Source of the DNA: Skeletonema marinoi
Taxonomy: Eukaryota; Bacillariophyta; Thalassiosirophyceae; Thalassiosirales; Thalassiosiraceae
Direction: 5' to 3'
Length of the DNA stretch: 64,000 nucleotides
Assembly (NCBI GenBank): GCA_030544225.1
Contig: CM060497.1
Coordinates: 620,001 to 684,000, forward strand
The notes under the pieces were generated by a model. It saw only the letters and a list, made by a program, of their open reading frames with translations. It searched no databases and was not told the DNA's origin. Each line of letters opens with the position of its first letter. The first letter of the stretch is position 1. Of this stretch, positions 1 through 10,263 are shown one piece after another. The translations under genes were made by a program, and so were the position numbers.

Positions 1-8
1 TTCCTTTC

Positions 9-3000
9 ATGACGGACGTAGTTGCTGACCAAGGCAACAAAGAAGCGAAGGAACGCTTGAAGTATGCCTTTCTCCAGTTCTTCCGGGTGATCACCAGATA
101 CTTTCATCACTTGGTGATTGTGCTTGATGACTTACAGTGGACTGATGCGCTGAGCATTGAACTACTGGAAATGATCATCAATAACCGAGACATAAGTATC
201 ATGTTCATCGGCATATACCGCTCCAACGAAGTTGATGAAGCTCATTACCTGTCCAAGACGATTCGGGACATGCATGACGCTAAGAAGAAGAGGTGGGACT
301 TGACTGAAGTATCAATCGGGAATTTGGATGCCACCATCTGTGAAGAAATATTGGTGCAGCTTCTGTGTGTCGAACCCAGTACTGAAACTAGCCGTTTGGC
401 TGGCATTTGTCACCAGCGTACAGCCGGAAATGCATTCCATTTGCTAGCATACCTGTCGATGCTTCAAGAGCAAAAGCTGCTGGTCACTCTTGGAAGTTAC
501 AATAACCAGCCCAAAAGATGGACTTGGGATCCTGATCAGATTGAAGGAGAAACGACCATTTCTTCAAATGTTGTTGAGTTGATAAAGGCTACGATATCTA
601 AGCAGCCACAAAAGTTGAAGGACCTTCTTCAGCTTGTTTCGTGTTTGGGTACTTCTTTTGAGCGAGATATTGTCATCTGTGCGTTTCCGCACATGCACGA
701 TGGCACTGATCCCAGTCAGGTGGGAAAGTTAGTCGATGAACTTCTTTCGTTGGCAGTTCGCAAGGCTTTCCTGGAACGGCAAGGTGATTCGCGTTACCGT
801 TGGGTTCATGATTCTATTCAGGCAGCGGCAATGCAGCAAGTCAGCGACGCAGATATAGTTGCGTACAAGTTTAAGCTTGGGATGGTGCTTATTCAAAGTT
901 TGGAGGAGAGAGATGTGGAAAGTAATCTCCTTGATATTGTCAACTTATTGCTTCATAGTGATGAGGAGTGTTCGGAAGAAGATAGGGCTACATTGCTAAG
1001 TCTTTGTCGAAAAGCAGCGAAGGTAATGATCCAGAATGATTGCTTCGTTTGCCCCGCCTCGACTCATTCTAACCCATCCTACTCGCATTTTTTCTATATC
1101 GCAACAGAAAAGCATGGAGCTTACTTCCTTTGATAGTTGTGTCATCTATGCAGAAAGGGGCATCTCACTTTTACCTGTAGAAAAGTGGACACAGGAGCGC
1201 GAAGTGTCACTCGAGCTGTACTCCCTTCTCACTGAAGCTTATCTTATCCTTGTCAATGCTGAGAAAATGAAGGTCTACGCCGATGAGGTTTTACATCAGT
1301 CATCTTTGAGTGAGCTTGAAAAGGTACGAGTACACATTTGCAATATCAGTCTGTATGCAGGTGTCATGAACAAAGCTCGCGAAGCTCTTGATATGAGCAT
1401 TGATGTCTTGAGAAAGCTGGGGTGCAAGTTTCCAAAAAACAAGTTGCTACAAGTACGCTTGGCTGTATCTTCAGTTGTAGGTGCAAAACTTCCTACCGAG
1501 AAGGACATTGCAGAACTTCCGATCATGGATGATCCAACTAAGAAGGCGTGTATGGAAATTATGGTGAGAAATTTCTCATTTTACGCTACTATTTGTCACA
1601 CTGTCAACCTAGTATATGTGCTCACTCTTAGTCTCTCTCTCTGCTGCTCTGTAGGTAAACGCGGCAACATTCAGTCATCATTGCAATAACATTCCCGCAT
1701 TCATAATGATAAATTCCTTAATGACGCAGTGGACGATGAAATACGGAGTTGATGTCTATTCGGCTCCAGCTTTCGCTCTTATGGGTATGGTAAAGAAATC
1801 AACGTCGTATAAGACATCAGCCCTTTACGCGGATCGCGGATTCCAACTTCTAGACATGTGCAAAGAGGGCAAAAGGACAGAGAGTAGAGTCACATATATT
1901 TCTTGGTTTCAGATTTACCCATTTTCAAGGCCTATCCATTCAACTCTGAAACATCTCCTTCGTGGATACAAGGTTGGTATGGAAACGGGAGATGTGGAGA
2001 GTGCCATGTGGAGTGTATCTCAGTACATGTGCAACTCCATCGTCGCTGGGAAAGCGCTCAAGCCGTTGGCTGTTGACTGCATGACGTATATTGAGCAAAT
2101 GCAAATGCTCAAAGCAGATTTTACTTATCACATGTCGCTCCCGTTCGCCCAGGGAGTGCTCAATATGATAGGAGACGCGGAAGATCCATTGAAACTGTCT
2201 GGTTCCGCTATGGTCGAGGAGGACTTTTTGGCCATGATCGAATCGTCAGAGGGGCAATTTTGGAGTTCTCTCCACCTTCAGATCTTCAAGAGTATGATGT
2301 GCAGCTTCTTCGGCGATTTTGAGAATGGTGCCAAGCTTGCTTTAGAGCGTGGGGATGTGTATGAGAAAAAGAATGGATCTCCTCTCGCAATGACGGATAC
2401 TCTTCATCAAGGTGTATCCATTTATGCTATGGCACGTAAAACAAAAGAGAAGAGATACATCAAGGCGGCGAAGAAAGTGAAGAAAAAAGTTGCCACTTGG
2501 GTCAAGAAGGGCAATGTGAATGCCGTGCATTACCTTTCTTTCTTCGAAGCTGAAGAGGCTGCTCTAGAAGGCAACTCGGATGAGGCAACTCGGCACTACC
2601 CACGGGCAATTTCATTGGCTTCAAGTTCAGGATTTCTGAACGATGCCGCGCTTGTAAGCGAGCGATTTGCAGAATATCTCTTGCATGACTTGAAGGACAG
2701 TAATAGGGCAGGGCAATATTTTCAGGAATCTATCAAGTACTACACAGAATGGGGCAGCGACTACAAAGCAGATTTGTTGAAACAGAGATACTCACATTTG
2801 TGGGAAGAAGAAATTCCAAAAGGCATTGCTGTAAGCCCTGACTTTGTCGCATATGCAGGAAACAATGTTATTCAAGAAGTTAGTGACCCATCCGCTGCCG
2901 CTCACGCCGTTGGGGCTAACAATGGACGTGTCTTAATTGCGGCCATAGCCCAAGATGAAAGCGGCGATGAATCCAAAGCAGTGGGTAAAACTTCCGCTGC

Positions 3001-4247
3001 AACATCGAAGGAGTGTGCAGAAAACTCCAAATTCAACGCATTAGGCTTCGGCGGCAATGATGAACCTGGCAGAGGAGGTGCCAATGAAGATTCTGCATCG
3101 ATGGATATCTCCGCTATTACTACTCCGTACACGAAGGTACGTGCTCGGCCATTACCAGGTCTTGCTGCTGATGATAATGGCGTAGACAAGGTTGAAGAAG
3201 GAGATGTATTGGAAAGTGGAACAACTGAGGTTGATGTAATGGATGACAAGACAGATGTACTTACAATTGCAAGTGATGGCAAGAGAAGTGCTGGTACATC
3301 TGCACGTATTGCATCTCGAGATCTCCTGTTGGAAGGATACCGAACAGAATTGGATAATGGTGATGTGGAGAGTGTAGCATTTCAGAGTGAGTGACAAAAT
3401 GGGGCTGTGTTTGTCTTCGTTTCATTTTGGAGCTTCCTTTCTTACAAGACTTGTTTCGTTCCTTACTTGTAATCAAGTTTCTCTCCGTTGCTACCAAAAT
3501 TGGTCTGCTTATCATCCCCTAGTTGATCTTCAAGCAGAGCTCGAAGCTAGTATCAGTGCGTTAGTTCACCTAAACCAAAGAAGCCACGAAAGGAGTCTTC
3601 AAGCCTATCTGCTTGTTGTCAGGAGGCTTCGCAACCTTACAAGCAAAGACGAGACCAGTCTTGGTTTTAAAGAGTTGTTGAAAGCTGTTGAACCCACTTC
3701 CAATGTGTTTCATACCGTGAACATGATGCAATTGGAACTATTCGTGCTCTTTCAGGATTGGGAGGGTGCCCTGCCCTGCCTGACTGAGGCTCCTGATACA
3801 CAAAAAAGGTTTCTAGCAATGCATGCGTCAGCGCGTGGTATGTTTCTTGAGGCACTGGTGTACTTGAAGACATCAAGCCATGCCTCAAGCTGGCTCGCGA
3901 GACGAAAAAGGAAAATGAAAGCTATCAAAACATTGCAAAAGCTACATGGATTGGTGGAGAAGGGTAACGACGATGTTCGCCATTACATGCACATTCTAAT
4001 GGCCGAGTGTTATGTGTTGGAGAAAAATGTGAGTGCAGCAGAAAATAACTTCAAAGCAGCAACTTCCATTGCCGAATTGGGTGGCTTCCTACATGACAAA
4101 GCCCTAGCACACGATCTTGCTTGTGCATGGTACAAAGCTCAAGGCAAGGATGATTGGGCTAACTACCACTTTGAAAATTCACAAAAACTTTATACAGAAT
4201 GGGGTGCAACATCAAAGGTTGAGACAGAGCACATTTATTACAACTGA
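9..4247 (+). CDS. AAA ATPase / TPR signalling protein, 5' end outside window
   Basis: Four exons can be joined with consistent phases: up to 1022, 1108-1563, 1655-3386 and 3478-4247. The introns are 85, 91 and 91 bp with GT-AG ends. They give at least 1,323 residues, and the true start probably lies before the window because a P-loop is missing. Near residue 40 is a Walker-B-like segment (VLDDLQW), typical of the AAA_16-type ATPase of multidomain sensor kinases. It is followed by the helical tail and the TPR-rich domain such proteins carry. The TPR module occurs twice: residues about 490-850 and the C-terminal part from about 1,040. Both copies carry a GDVES motif and end in YTEWG. They are separated by an acidic, low-complexity linker. 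No kinase, cyclase or histidine-kinase domain is visible in the window. The role is inferred to be signalling; ligand and output are unknown. Confidence 0.8.
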
Positions 4248-4375
4248 AACTATAAATAATGAATTCAATTTACGAGCAGTCTTCATACTACCCTTACATC
4301 AAAGGCAAAGGAGCACAAGCAAACACTAATACAAGATTGTTACCAGGAAGATGCGAATGCAGAGAACTACAAGTT

Positions 4376-4395
4376 AGAAATTTCTAGAAATTTCT
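4376..4395. promoter_or_regulatory. Perfect four-unit heat shock element-like palindrome
   Basis: Four contiguous alternating pentamers AGAAA/TTTCT fit nGAAn-nTTCn exactly, and the 20-bp block is its own reverse complement. It lies between the 3' ends of two convergent genes, 69 bp beyond the DnaJ stop codon. This is not a normal promoter position, so binding is unproven. A transcript hairpin or chance are alternatives. Confidence 0.35.
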
Positions 4396-4463
4396 GTAGC
4401 GGGCACTATCTATACTATTATTTTACTGTTGATCAACATATACAACCTCAACCTACCTACTAA

Positions 4464-5654
4464 CTATACACCTTGCAAACCCAAGCACGGTCCAAGAACA
4501 CAATCTCTCAAAGAATGCCAACCATGACACGATGCTGCAGCTTGATTATTCTCTTTCCATTCATTTTGTTGTGCCCGAGCATCTTTTCCCCCACCTGCAG
4601 CTGAAGAAGGTTGTGGTGGTGGTGGACACAATTCTTCCACATGTCGTCGTTTCACCACACCATTCTCTTCAATAACCTCCTCTTTCTTCCCATCAGGTTG
4701 TATATACACAGTTCGTTTCACAGTACGTTGTTGACCATGTGCAATACGTGTCGTAGTAGATATCAATGATGTTGTTGTTGTTGTATTACTACTACTGCGG
4801 TGTTTGGAAGTGGATCGCGCTTCGGAAGTGCTAAAGGTCACACGTGTCCCAAAGTTGTGATGTGGTAAGGGTTCTCCGCTTGCCATGCTGGATATGATTT
4901 CAGATTTGGATGGGACGTGTATGGAGAGGTGTTTTCCTAGTGGTTTGATTGAGAAACCGATGCCGGATCGTTTTTGTTGTGGTGGTGTTTGTTGTTGTGA
5001 AGTGGGAGTTGTTCTTGGTTGTTGTTGAGACTGTTGTTCTTCACAGTTATTGTTTGGAAATGGTGGTGATGACGATGCCTTTTTCTTCTTTGGAGTATGC
5101 AGTAACTCATCAAAGAAACTATCTTGCTTCTTCAACCCAATAAAGTTGAAAAAGGGAGGCGGCGCCGAAGCCGTTGGGACTGATGACGATGATGCTGACG
5201 ATGTTGTATTATTGTTGCCTGTCGACGCCGACGTCTTGTTGGTATAATACCCCCCACTCAAATTTTCCGTGTACTTGTATCCACTTCCACTAGTGGCAGC
5301 ATGAGTATTAGTTCTATAACTCGTATTATAAGTACAACCAGCAGCATCATCCCTCATTTCCGAGATTGGATCACTCCCATCATTACTATTATCGAACGCA
5401 CCAAATTTGTACAAGTGGTCATATTGACTCTTTTTGGCTGGATCGGATAAAATAGCGTAGGCGCTGGATATTGCTGCAAATTTAGTTGTTGCCTCCTCTT
5501 GCTGTTGTGGATTATTGGATTGTTGTTGACGGTCTGGATGATATTGCAATGCCAGTTTTCGATAGGCTACCTTGATTTGGGTGGGGGAGGCGTTGTGATC
5601 GAGACCTAGGGTGGTGTAGGGATCTCGTGTTGGAGATGATAAGCCCTCGGACAT
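4464..5654 (-). CDS. DnaJ (J-domain, HSP40) protein
   Basis: Single-exon gene of about 396 residues. The N-terminal J domain (roughly residues 10-85) has the DPYTTLGL start, the YRKLALQYHPD helix with the HPD motif needed to stimulate Hsp70 ATPase, and the ILSDPAKKSQYD end. There is no glycine/phenylalanine stretch, zinc finger or clear C-terminal substrate-binding domain, so it is a class C J-protein. The rest is poor in complexity (Q, S and T tracts), with a basic segment near residues 250-330. I start at the first ATG (MSEGLSS). The frame stays open upstream only through a G-run-rich MITE and has only a GTG there. It is convergent with the AAA/TPR gene. It probably recruits Hsp70 to a specific client or place, which cannot be named. 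Confidence 0.88.
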   Translation of the reverse strand: MSEGLSSPTRDPYTTLGLDHNASPTQIKVAYRKLALQYHPDRQQQSNNPQQQEEATTKFAAISSAYAILSDPAKKSQYDHLYKFGAFDNSNDGSDPISEMRDDAAGCTYNTSYRTNTHAATSGSGYKYTENLSGGYYTNKTSASTGNNNTTSSASSSSVPTASAPPPFFNFIGLKKQDSFFDELLHTPKKKKASSSPPFPNNNCEEQQSQQQPRTTPTSQQQTPPQQKRSGIGFSIKPLGKHLSIHVPSKSEIISSMASGEPLPHHNFGTRVTFSTSEARSTSKHRSSSNTTTTTSLISTTTRIAHGQQRTVKRTVYIQPDGKKEEVIEENGVVKRRHVEELCPPPPQPSSAAGGGKDARAQQNEWKENNQAAASCHGWHSLRDCVLGPCLGLQGV

Positions 5655-5675
5655 GATGATATAATGGATAGATAC

Positions 5676-5873
5676 AAGGGGATCGCTCGAACTATACCCC
5701 CCGGGGGGTATAAGAATTTTGGCTAGGCTGAGTTTTAGGGGGGTATAAGTCGAAGTTGTCACCTAGCTTTCCCCTAGTATCTTGAAGAGGGGGGTATAAG
5801 AATTTCAGCTAGGCTGAGATTTCGATGGGGGGTATAGGCAAGTTTGGGGGGTATAGTTCGAGCGATCCCCTTG
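5676..5873. mobile_element. MITE with TA target duplication (Tc1/mariner-like ends)
   Basis: The ends are perfect inverted repeats of about 27 bp, reading CAAGGGGATCGCTCGAAC inward and ending in a C6 run on the left and G6 on the right. The dinucleotide TA flanks both sides (5674-5675 and 5874-5875), as for Tc1/mariner-type elements. The 198-bp interior has no coding capacity. It repeats a GGGGGGTATA(A/G) motif five times and holds two near-copies of a block ending GCTAGGCTGAG. It sits about 20 bp upstream of the DnaJ start codon, so it forms part of that gene's 5' leader or core promoter. Confidence 0.8.
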
Positions 5874-5875
5874 TA

Positions 5876-6994
5876 GTCCGACAGCGACGCTTGAAACTTA
5901 ACAGCAACCTTTACTACTACCTGATATTGTACTCAATATTCATACACTGGTGTTCAATGTTCAATGAATCTCCACAATCCAAGCGTTGCGCCCTACAAGA
6001 GTCGCACTGAGGTAGTATTCTCAGAAAAAATCGCCATGCGGAAAAGGAGCCCCACTTTGAGAGTTGAGAGAAAGATGAGAAGACACATGAATGAACACGA
6101 GAAAAGATCGCCAAGAACCTGCAGCGATCTAGGCTTGTGGATAGTGGGCGTTAAAAAGACGATGATGGGCGGAGCCCACGTGGTGCCCACCTAAGATGAA
6201 ATAGCCCCATATCAGGCCTTTTTCGTGTTAAAAGCAGTTCATTTTTGCGCAAAATGATAAAAGTGACCAAAAATCGTCTCTAAACAAACACAAAGGTGGG
6301 AGCGAGGCGCCCGCCGCCCGCTTTACCCACAAGCCAAAGCGATCCGACGCTCTACACGACGCGAACCACCCACGAACATGAAAGCCTAAGCCAATGACAG
6401 CAACAGTTCAGTCATACTAGAGGGCTTGTTGGAGGCTCTTCGGTATAAGGATCTTCGGTGTATAGTAGCAGACATATCATATGTTATTGATGGTTAGACA
6501 GCAGTGATTCGTTAATACAGGTTAGTTATTGTTGAAGAGGTGCACAAGATACAAGATGTGCGTTAAAATTGAACACAGATATATCATAAAAAATCGGAGT
6601 GAAATAAGCTATAAACGTAGCTGAAGAGAGAGCGCAGAGAACAAAGAGAGCAAGGTGTGCTAATAGTAGGTCAGTCAATCACACTGGCACGGCTGAAACA
6701 GTCGCGCTCTGTGCTTCAATTCGATGACGCAATGGCTCTATCTCTCTCTCGTCTATGCTGGTAGTGATTCTCTTGGCCAAATAAACCACACCTATGATCA
6801 CGTTGTTATTACTTGAAGCAACATAATATCTCACGCATGACTCTTTCACACTTCCCCCTTCTGCAGCTTTGACACTCGATTAATTCAGCAAAGAGACTTC
6901 TCTTTGTTCACCCTGTTTTGTTCTCCTAAAAAAGGAGCTACAAATTAGAGATAGAGAGAGAAAGACACTGCATTGAATAATAATAATCAAAATC
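5876..6994. other. Intergenic region upstream of the PDZ gene
   Basis: About 1.1 kb between divergent genes. No ORF with support and no RNA gene is seen. The last 60 bp before the PDZ start are purine-rich (AGAGAGAGAAAG). Confidence 0.5.
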
Positions 6995-9844
6995 ATGTAC
7001 CAAAACGCACCACCCCAAGGGTACGGAGGACCACCTTCATCTCAACAACAATACGGGGGATATCCAACATATCCCAATCGACAGTATGGGAACACTTATC
7101 AGCAGCCAGCAACCGCATCAGCCACACCAAATACCGCCCCGGATGCTGCTGCAACTACTACCACTGCTGTCAACAAACCCACAACAACAACAACCACAAC
7201 AACCAGCAGCAGTGGTGCCGTCTCCTCCGGTCTCATCCGACTCACCCTCCGCAAACCCATGGGCATAGTCTTCGAACCAACACCCGACCCACACAACCCC
7301 TCCCAACAACGGGGAGTACGAATCTGCGACCTACCCCGCACCGGAGCGGCATTCCTCTCGGGCAAGCTCCAGGTAGGCGATGAATTACTCTCGATTAACG
7401 ACAAGACCATGAGTCGTTTGACATTTGATGAAATTATGGATTTTATTATTGTGGCGGATAAGGAGAGGGTGGATTTGTTGTTTCGGAGGCCGACGAAGGA
7501 GAAGCAGGCGGCGATGCAGGAGTTGCAGCAGCAGCAGGAGGCTGCGGCGGCGGCGTCGTCGATGCATGTTTCCAAGTCGGTGGAACCGTCGAGGGAGGTT
7601 GTTAGTCCGACTGCTCCTTTGAGTCAGTCGAATTCGGTCAAGTGGGTGGATGATGGGAAGGGAAAGGCGGCGAAAGTTAGTATTAGTGGTGGTGGTGGTG
7701 GTGGTAGGAAGGGTAGGTCTTCCTCGAAAGAAGAAGAGGAGGAGGATATGGAAGAGCCTCCTCGTCGAAGCAGAGGAGGTGGGAAAAGCAGTAGTTATTC
7801 AAAACGAAGGGATGAAAGGGATGAAGTTAGCGTAGGTGATGACACGTATGATCAGTACACGGTTGAGAGTCAAAGTCAATACACTATGGAAACATACGAA
7901 GATGAAAGGAAAGGACGTAAGGGGGGACGTGGAGGGGATAGAAGGCGAGATGACAGAGACAAAAGGTCAAAGCGCGATGTTATTGAATCAGGTGGCTTTT
8001 TGGATTTGTTGATTGATACTCTGTGTACTTCTGTGATTGGGAGGGATCCATACAATAGAAGAGGTGGCAAGAGCAAGTACGATGACTACGATGATGATCA
8101 CACTTATGATGATGGGACTTATGATGATGCAACTTACGATGATGGGACTTACGCAACATATGAGGAACGTGATCGCCGCCGTCGTAAGGATGATAGATCT
8201 TACGTGACTGAAGATGAAGGAACATTGGCCACGGAGGATGATGGAACACGTACGGTTGAAACGAATGATGAATCCTATGTTGACAGACGGAAAGAGAGAA
8301 TCAAGCAGAATTTCCGTGAGCACCAAAACAGGATCGAAGAGGAGGAGATCATCCCTTCTAATAATAGAAAGGTTGCAGAAAAAGAGAGATATGCAGAAAA
8401 AGAGGAATCTCCCGATGATGAAGGCGTACTCCCCGAGATCAAAAATTCACCACCTCAGGCAGCAGCGCCTGACCCACCTACTATGAAGACTCCTCAGGTT
8501 CAGAAAGATGAAGAATCTGCGGTGGACACTCTTCAAGTTCCATTGCGGGAGCTTAATTTCGACCAAGACTATGCTGCCGACGTATCCGTCATGGAATCCT
8601 TGGGAGGCCCCTCTCTTCTTGTAGAGCGAGCACGGTTAGATTACGCCGTAAATGCGGGTGCTGGCCAAGCTGCAAAGTTTGACAATCTTGAGAATCAAGA
8701 TCCAGAGTTGGCCAAGCTGGTAGCAGTACATGGAGATGGTTTCGAACATGAGCCAGGCATGTCGAAGGAAGAAGCTGCGTTTAGAGATCCATTCGCTTTC
8801 TATGAACATGCTGTCACCGTATTGCTTCGGGAAAATGAACCAGAGAAGGTTAGACTGCTGAGTAAGTTGATGGCGAAATACAAGGGCAGGGAGAGGCATT
8901 TGATACACAAGCTGAGTGCCAGGTACAAGAAGGAGGAGAAGGAAGGTGCTGGTGGTGAGGCTGTGGAAACAAAAACAAGTGGAATGGAGAAGATTCAAGA
9001 GGGAGAAGAAGATACTTCAATAAATGACCCAACGCGGGCTAATATCGATGCCATCGAAACTGCCAAAAAGAAGATGGAATCGGGAGGTGATGGAGGATGG
9101 GGAGATGGTTGGCCGCCAGCGATGTCAGATCCTTGGGGTGCCGGTAATAATGATGAGGCAGCCGCTGACCCGAAACCACAGATTGAGGAGCCTGTGGAAC
9201 GCTCTGCAGCAGCTCCTGCTGGTGACGATTCACGCCCCTTGGACGAAGAAGATTCTTACTCCGATGGCTCGTCATATACAGGAGATTCTGGCATGGATGG
9301 AACATCGCCAGCCATAATTGCGCAAGTATCTGAGCTTCTCAACTACGTCTACGGAAAGACTTCAGTTGCAGGCCAAATCGACAGAGTGTCGACTATCATG
9401 CGCGCCTACGAAGGCCGCGAGGCTGTCTTACTTGAACTTCTCGAAACCAAGGCGCTCATTAAGGCAAATGCTGACACAAATGGTGATGTATCTGAGATTC
9501 CTCAAAGCGTGAGAGAAAACCCTGGTCTGAACACTAACGTAGACAGTGGTGGATCTCCTCCTAATGCAGCTGAACCGCCCGCACCGCAGGCTCCCATGAC
9601 GGTCGTCACCACCCCCACCGCTGCCAGTTACCCAACTAAAATGAGCTCACCAACCGTGAAATCGCCCAAGAACTTAAGTTCTCCTTCTGAAGCAACAACA
9701 GAATCATCAACATCGAAGAAGAAGAAGAAAGGAATGTTTAAGGGTATCTTTGGAAGCAGTAAAAAGAAGGATAAGAAGGGGAACTTTCCAATTTCAGCCT
9801 CCTCCAAGAAAGGGCAGCAGTTGAATGATGATGGATCAATATAA
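6995..9844 (+). CDS. PDZ-domain protein with long disordered acidic region
   Basis: Single exon, 949 residues. After a Q/G/Y/P-rich, prion-like N-terminus (residues 1-70), residues about 73-165 form a PDZ domain. It starts with a KPMGIVFE carboxylate-binding-loop equivalent, followed by GVRICDL, GAAFLSGKLQVGDELLSIND and the final VDLLFRRP strand. Residues 230-440 are charged and disordered and contain tyrosine repeats (TYDDG, TYDDA, TYDDG, TYATYEE). Two related short helical segments near residues 610-650 and 770-810 look like a repeated motif (FYEHAVTVLLRENEPEKV; LLNYVYGKTS). The C-terminus is lysine-rich (KKKKKGMFKGIFGSSKKK), which suggests membrane or nucleic-acid contact. It is probably a cytoplasmic scaffold; no catalytic domain is seen. 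Confidence 0.85.
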   Translation: MYQNAPPQGYGGPPSSQQQYGGYPTYPNRQYGNTYQQPATASATPNTAPDAAATTTTAVNKPTTTTTTTTSSSGAVSSGLIRLTLRKPMGIVFEPTPDPHNPSQQRGVRICDLPRTGAAFLSGKLQVGDELLSINDKTMSRLTFDEIMDFIIVADKERVDLLFRRPTKEKQAAMQELQQQQEAAAAASSMHVSKSVEPSREVVSPTAPLSQSNSVKWVDDGKGKAAKVSISGGGGGGRKGRSSSKEEEEEDMEEPPRRSRGGGKSSSYSKRRDERDEVSVGDDTYDQYTVESQSQYTMETYEDERKGRKGGRGGDRRRDDRDKRSKRDVIESGGFLDLLIDTLCTSVIGRDPYNRRGGKSKYDDYDDDHTYDDGTYDDATYDDGTYATYEERDRRRRKDDRSYVTEDEGTLATEDDGTRTVETNDESYVDRRKERIKQNFREHQNRIEEEEIIPSNNRKVAEKERYAEKEESPDDEGVLPEIKNSPPQAAAPDPPTMKTPQVQKDEESAVDTLQVPLRELNFDQDYAADVSVMESLGGPSLLVERARLDYAVNAGAGQAAKFDNLENQDPELAKLVAVHGDGFEHEPGMSKEEAAFRDPFAFYEHAVTVLLRENEPEKVRLLSKLMAKYKGRERHLIHKLSARYKKEEKEGAGGEAVETKTSGMEKIQEGEEDTSINDPTRANIDAIETAKKKMESGGDGGWGDGWPPAMSDPWGAGNNDEAAADPKPQIEEPVERSAAAPAGDDSRPLDEEDSYSDGSSYTGDSGMDGTSPAIIAQVSELLNYVYGKTSVAGQIDRVSTIMRAYEGREAVLLELLETKALIKANADTNGDVSEIPQSVRENPGLNTNVDSGGSPPNAAEPPAPQAPMTVVTTPTAASYPTKMSSPTVKSPKNLSSPSEATTESSTSKKKKKGMFKGIFGSSKKKDKKGNFPISASSKKGQQLNDDGSI

Positions 9845-10263
9845 GTAATTCATGTCGTTTGATGATAGTATATGTATGATGATTGTGATTGAGGCTGCTA
9901 TTGTGTTTGTCTGCGCCCTTTACTTTTAGTTATTACGTGCGCTAGAGTGTTAATGCGTATTAGAATTGCACAGAACTGATTTACGCTCCTATTAGATTGA
10001 CGTACTTAGTGTAACTACATGAATGTTTCCAATCATTTGTGCGCTAACAGTGCTTCGATATGTGATGTCAAAGCCAGTGCTACGGTGCTACTTGTATTAA
10101 TTAATTCCTAACTTTTCTTTTAGCTTATATGTACTTGTGTTTTATTAAATAGCAATAGTAGATAGCGGATAGCAATAGCGATTTGTTGCGTCCCTGTAAT
10201 TATTTACAGCAGCAGGTCACGCCAGTGTGTGCTGAGGAGCAATCCTAATACAGATTTCCCCCT
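9845..10263. other. Convergent intergenic region
   Basis: 419 bp between two 3' ends. It is AT-rich with no ORF or RNA gene recognised; it presumably holds both polyadenylation signals. Confidence 0.5.

Noticed and set aside
2902-3282. 126-codon minus-strand ORF inside the AAA/TPR gene
   Set aside because: It is a shadow of the acidic linker on the other strand.
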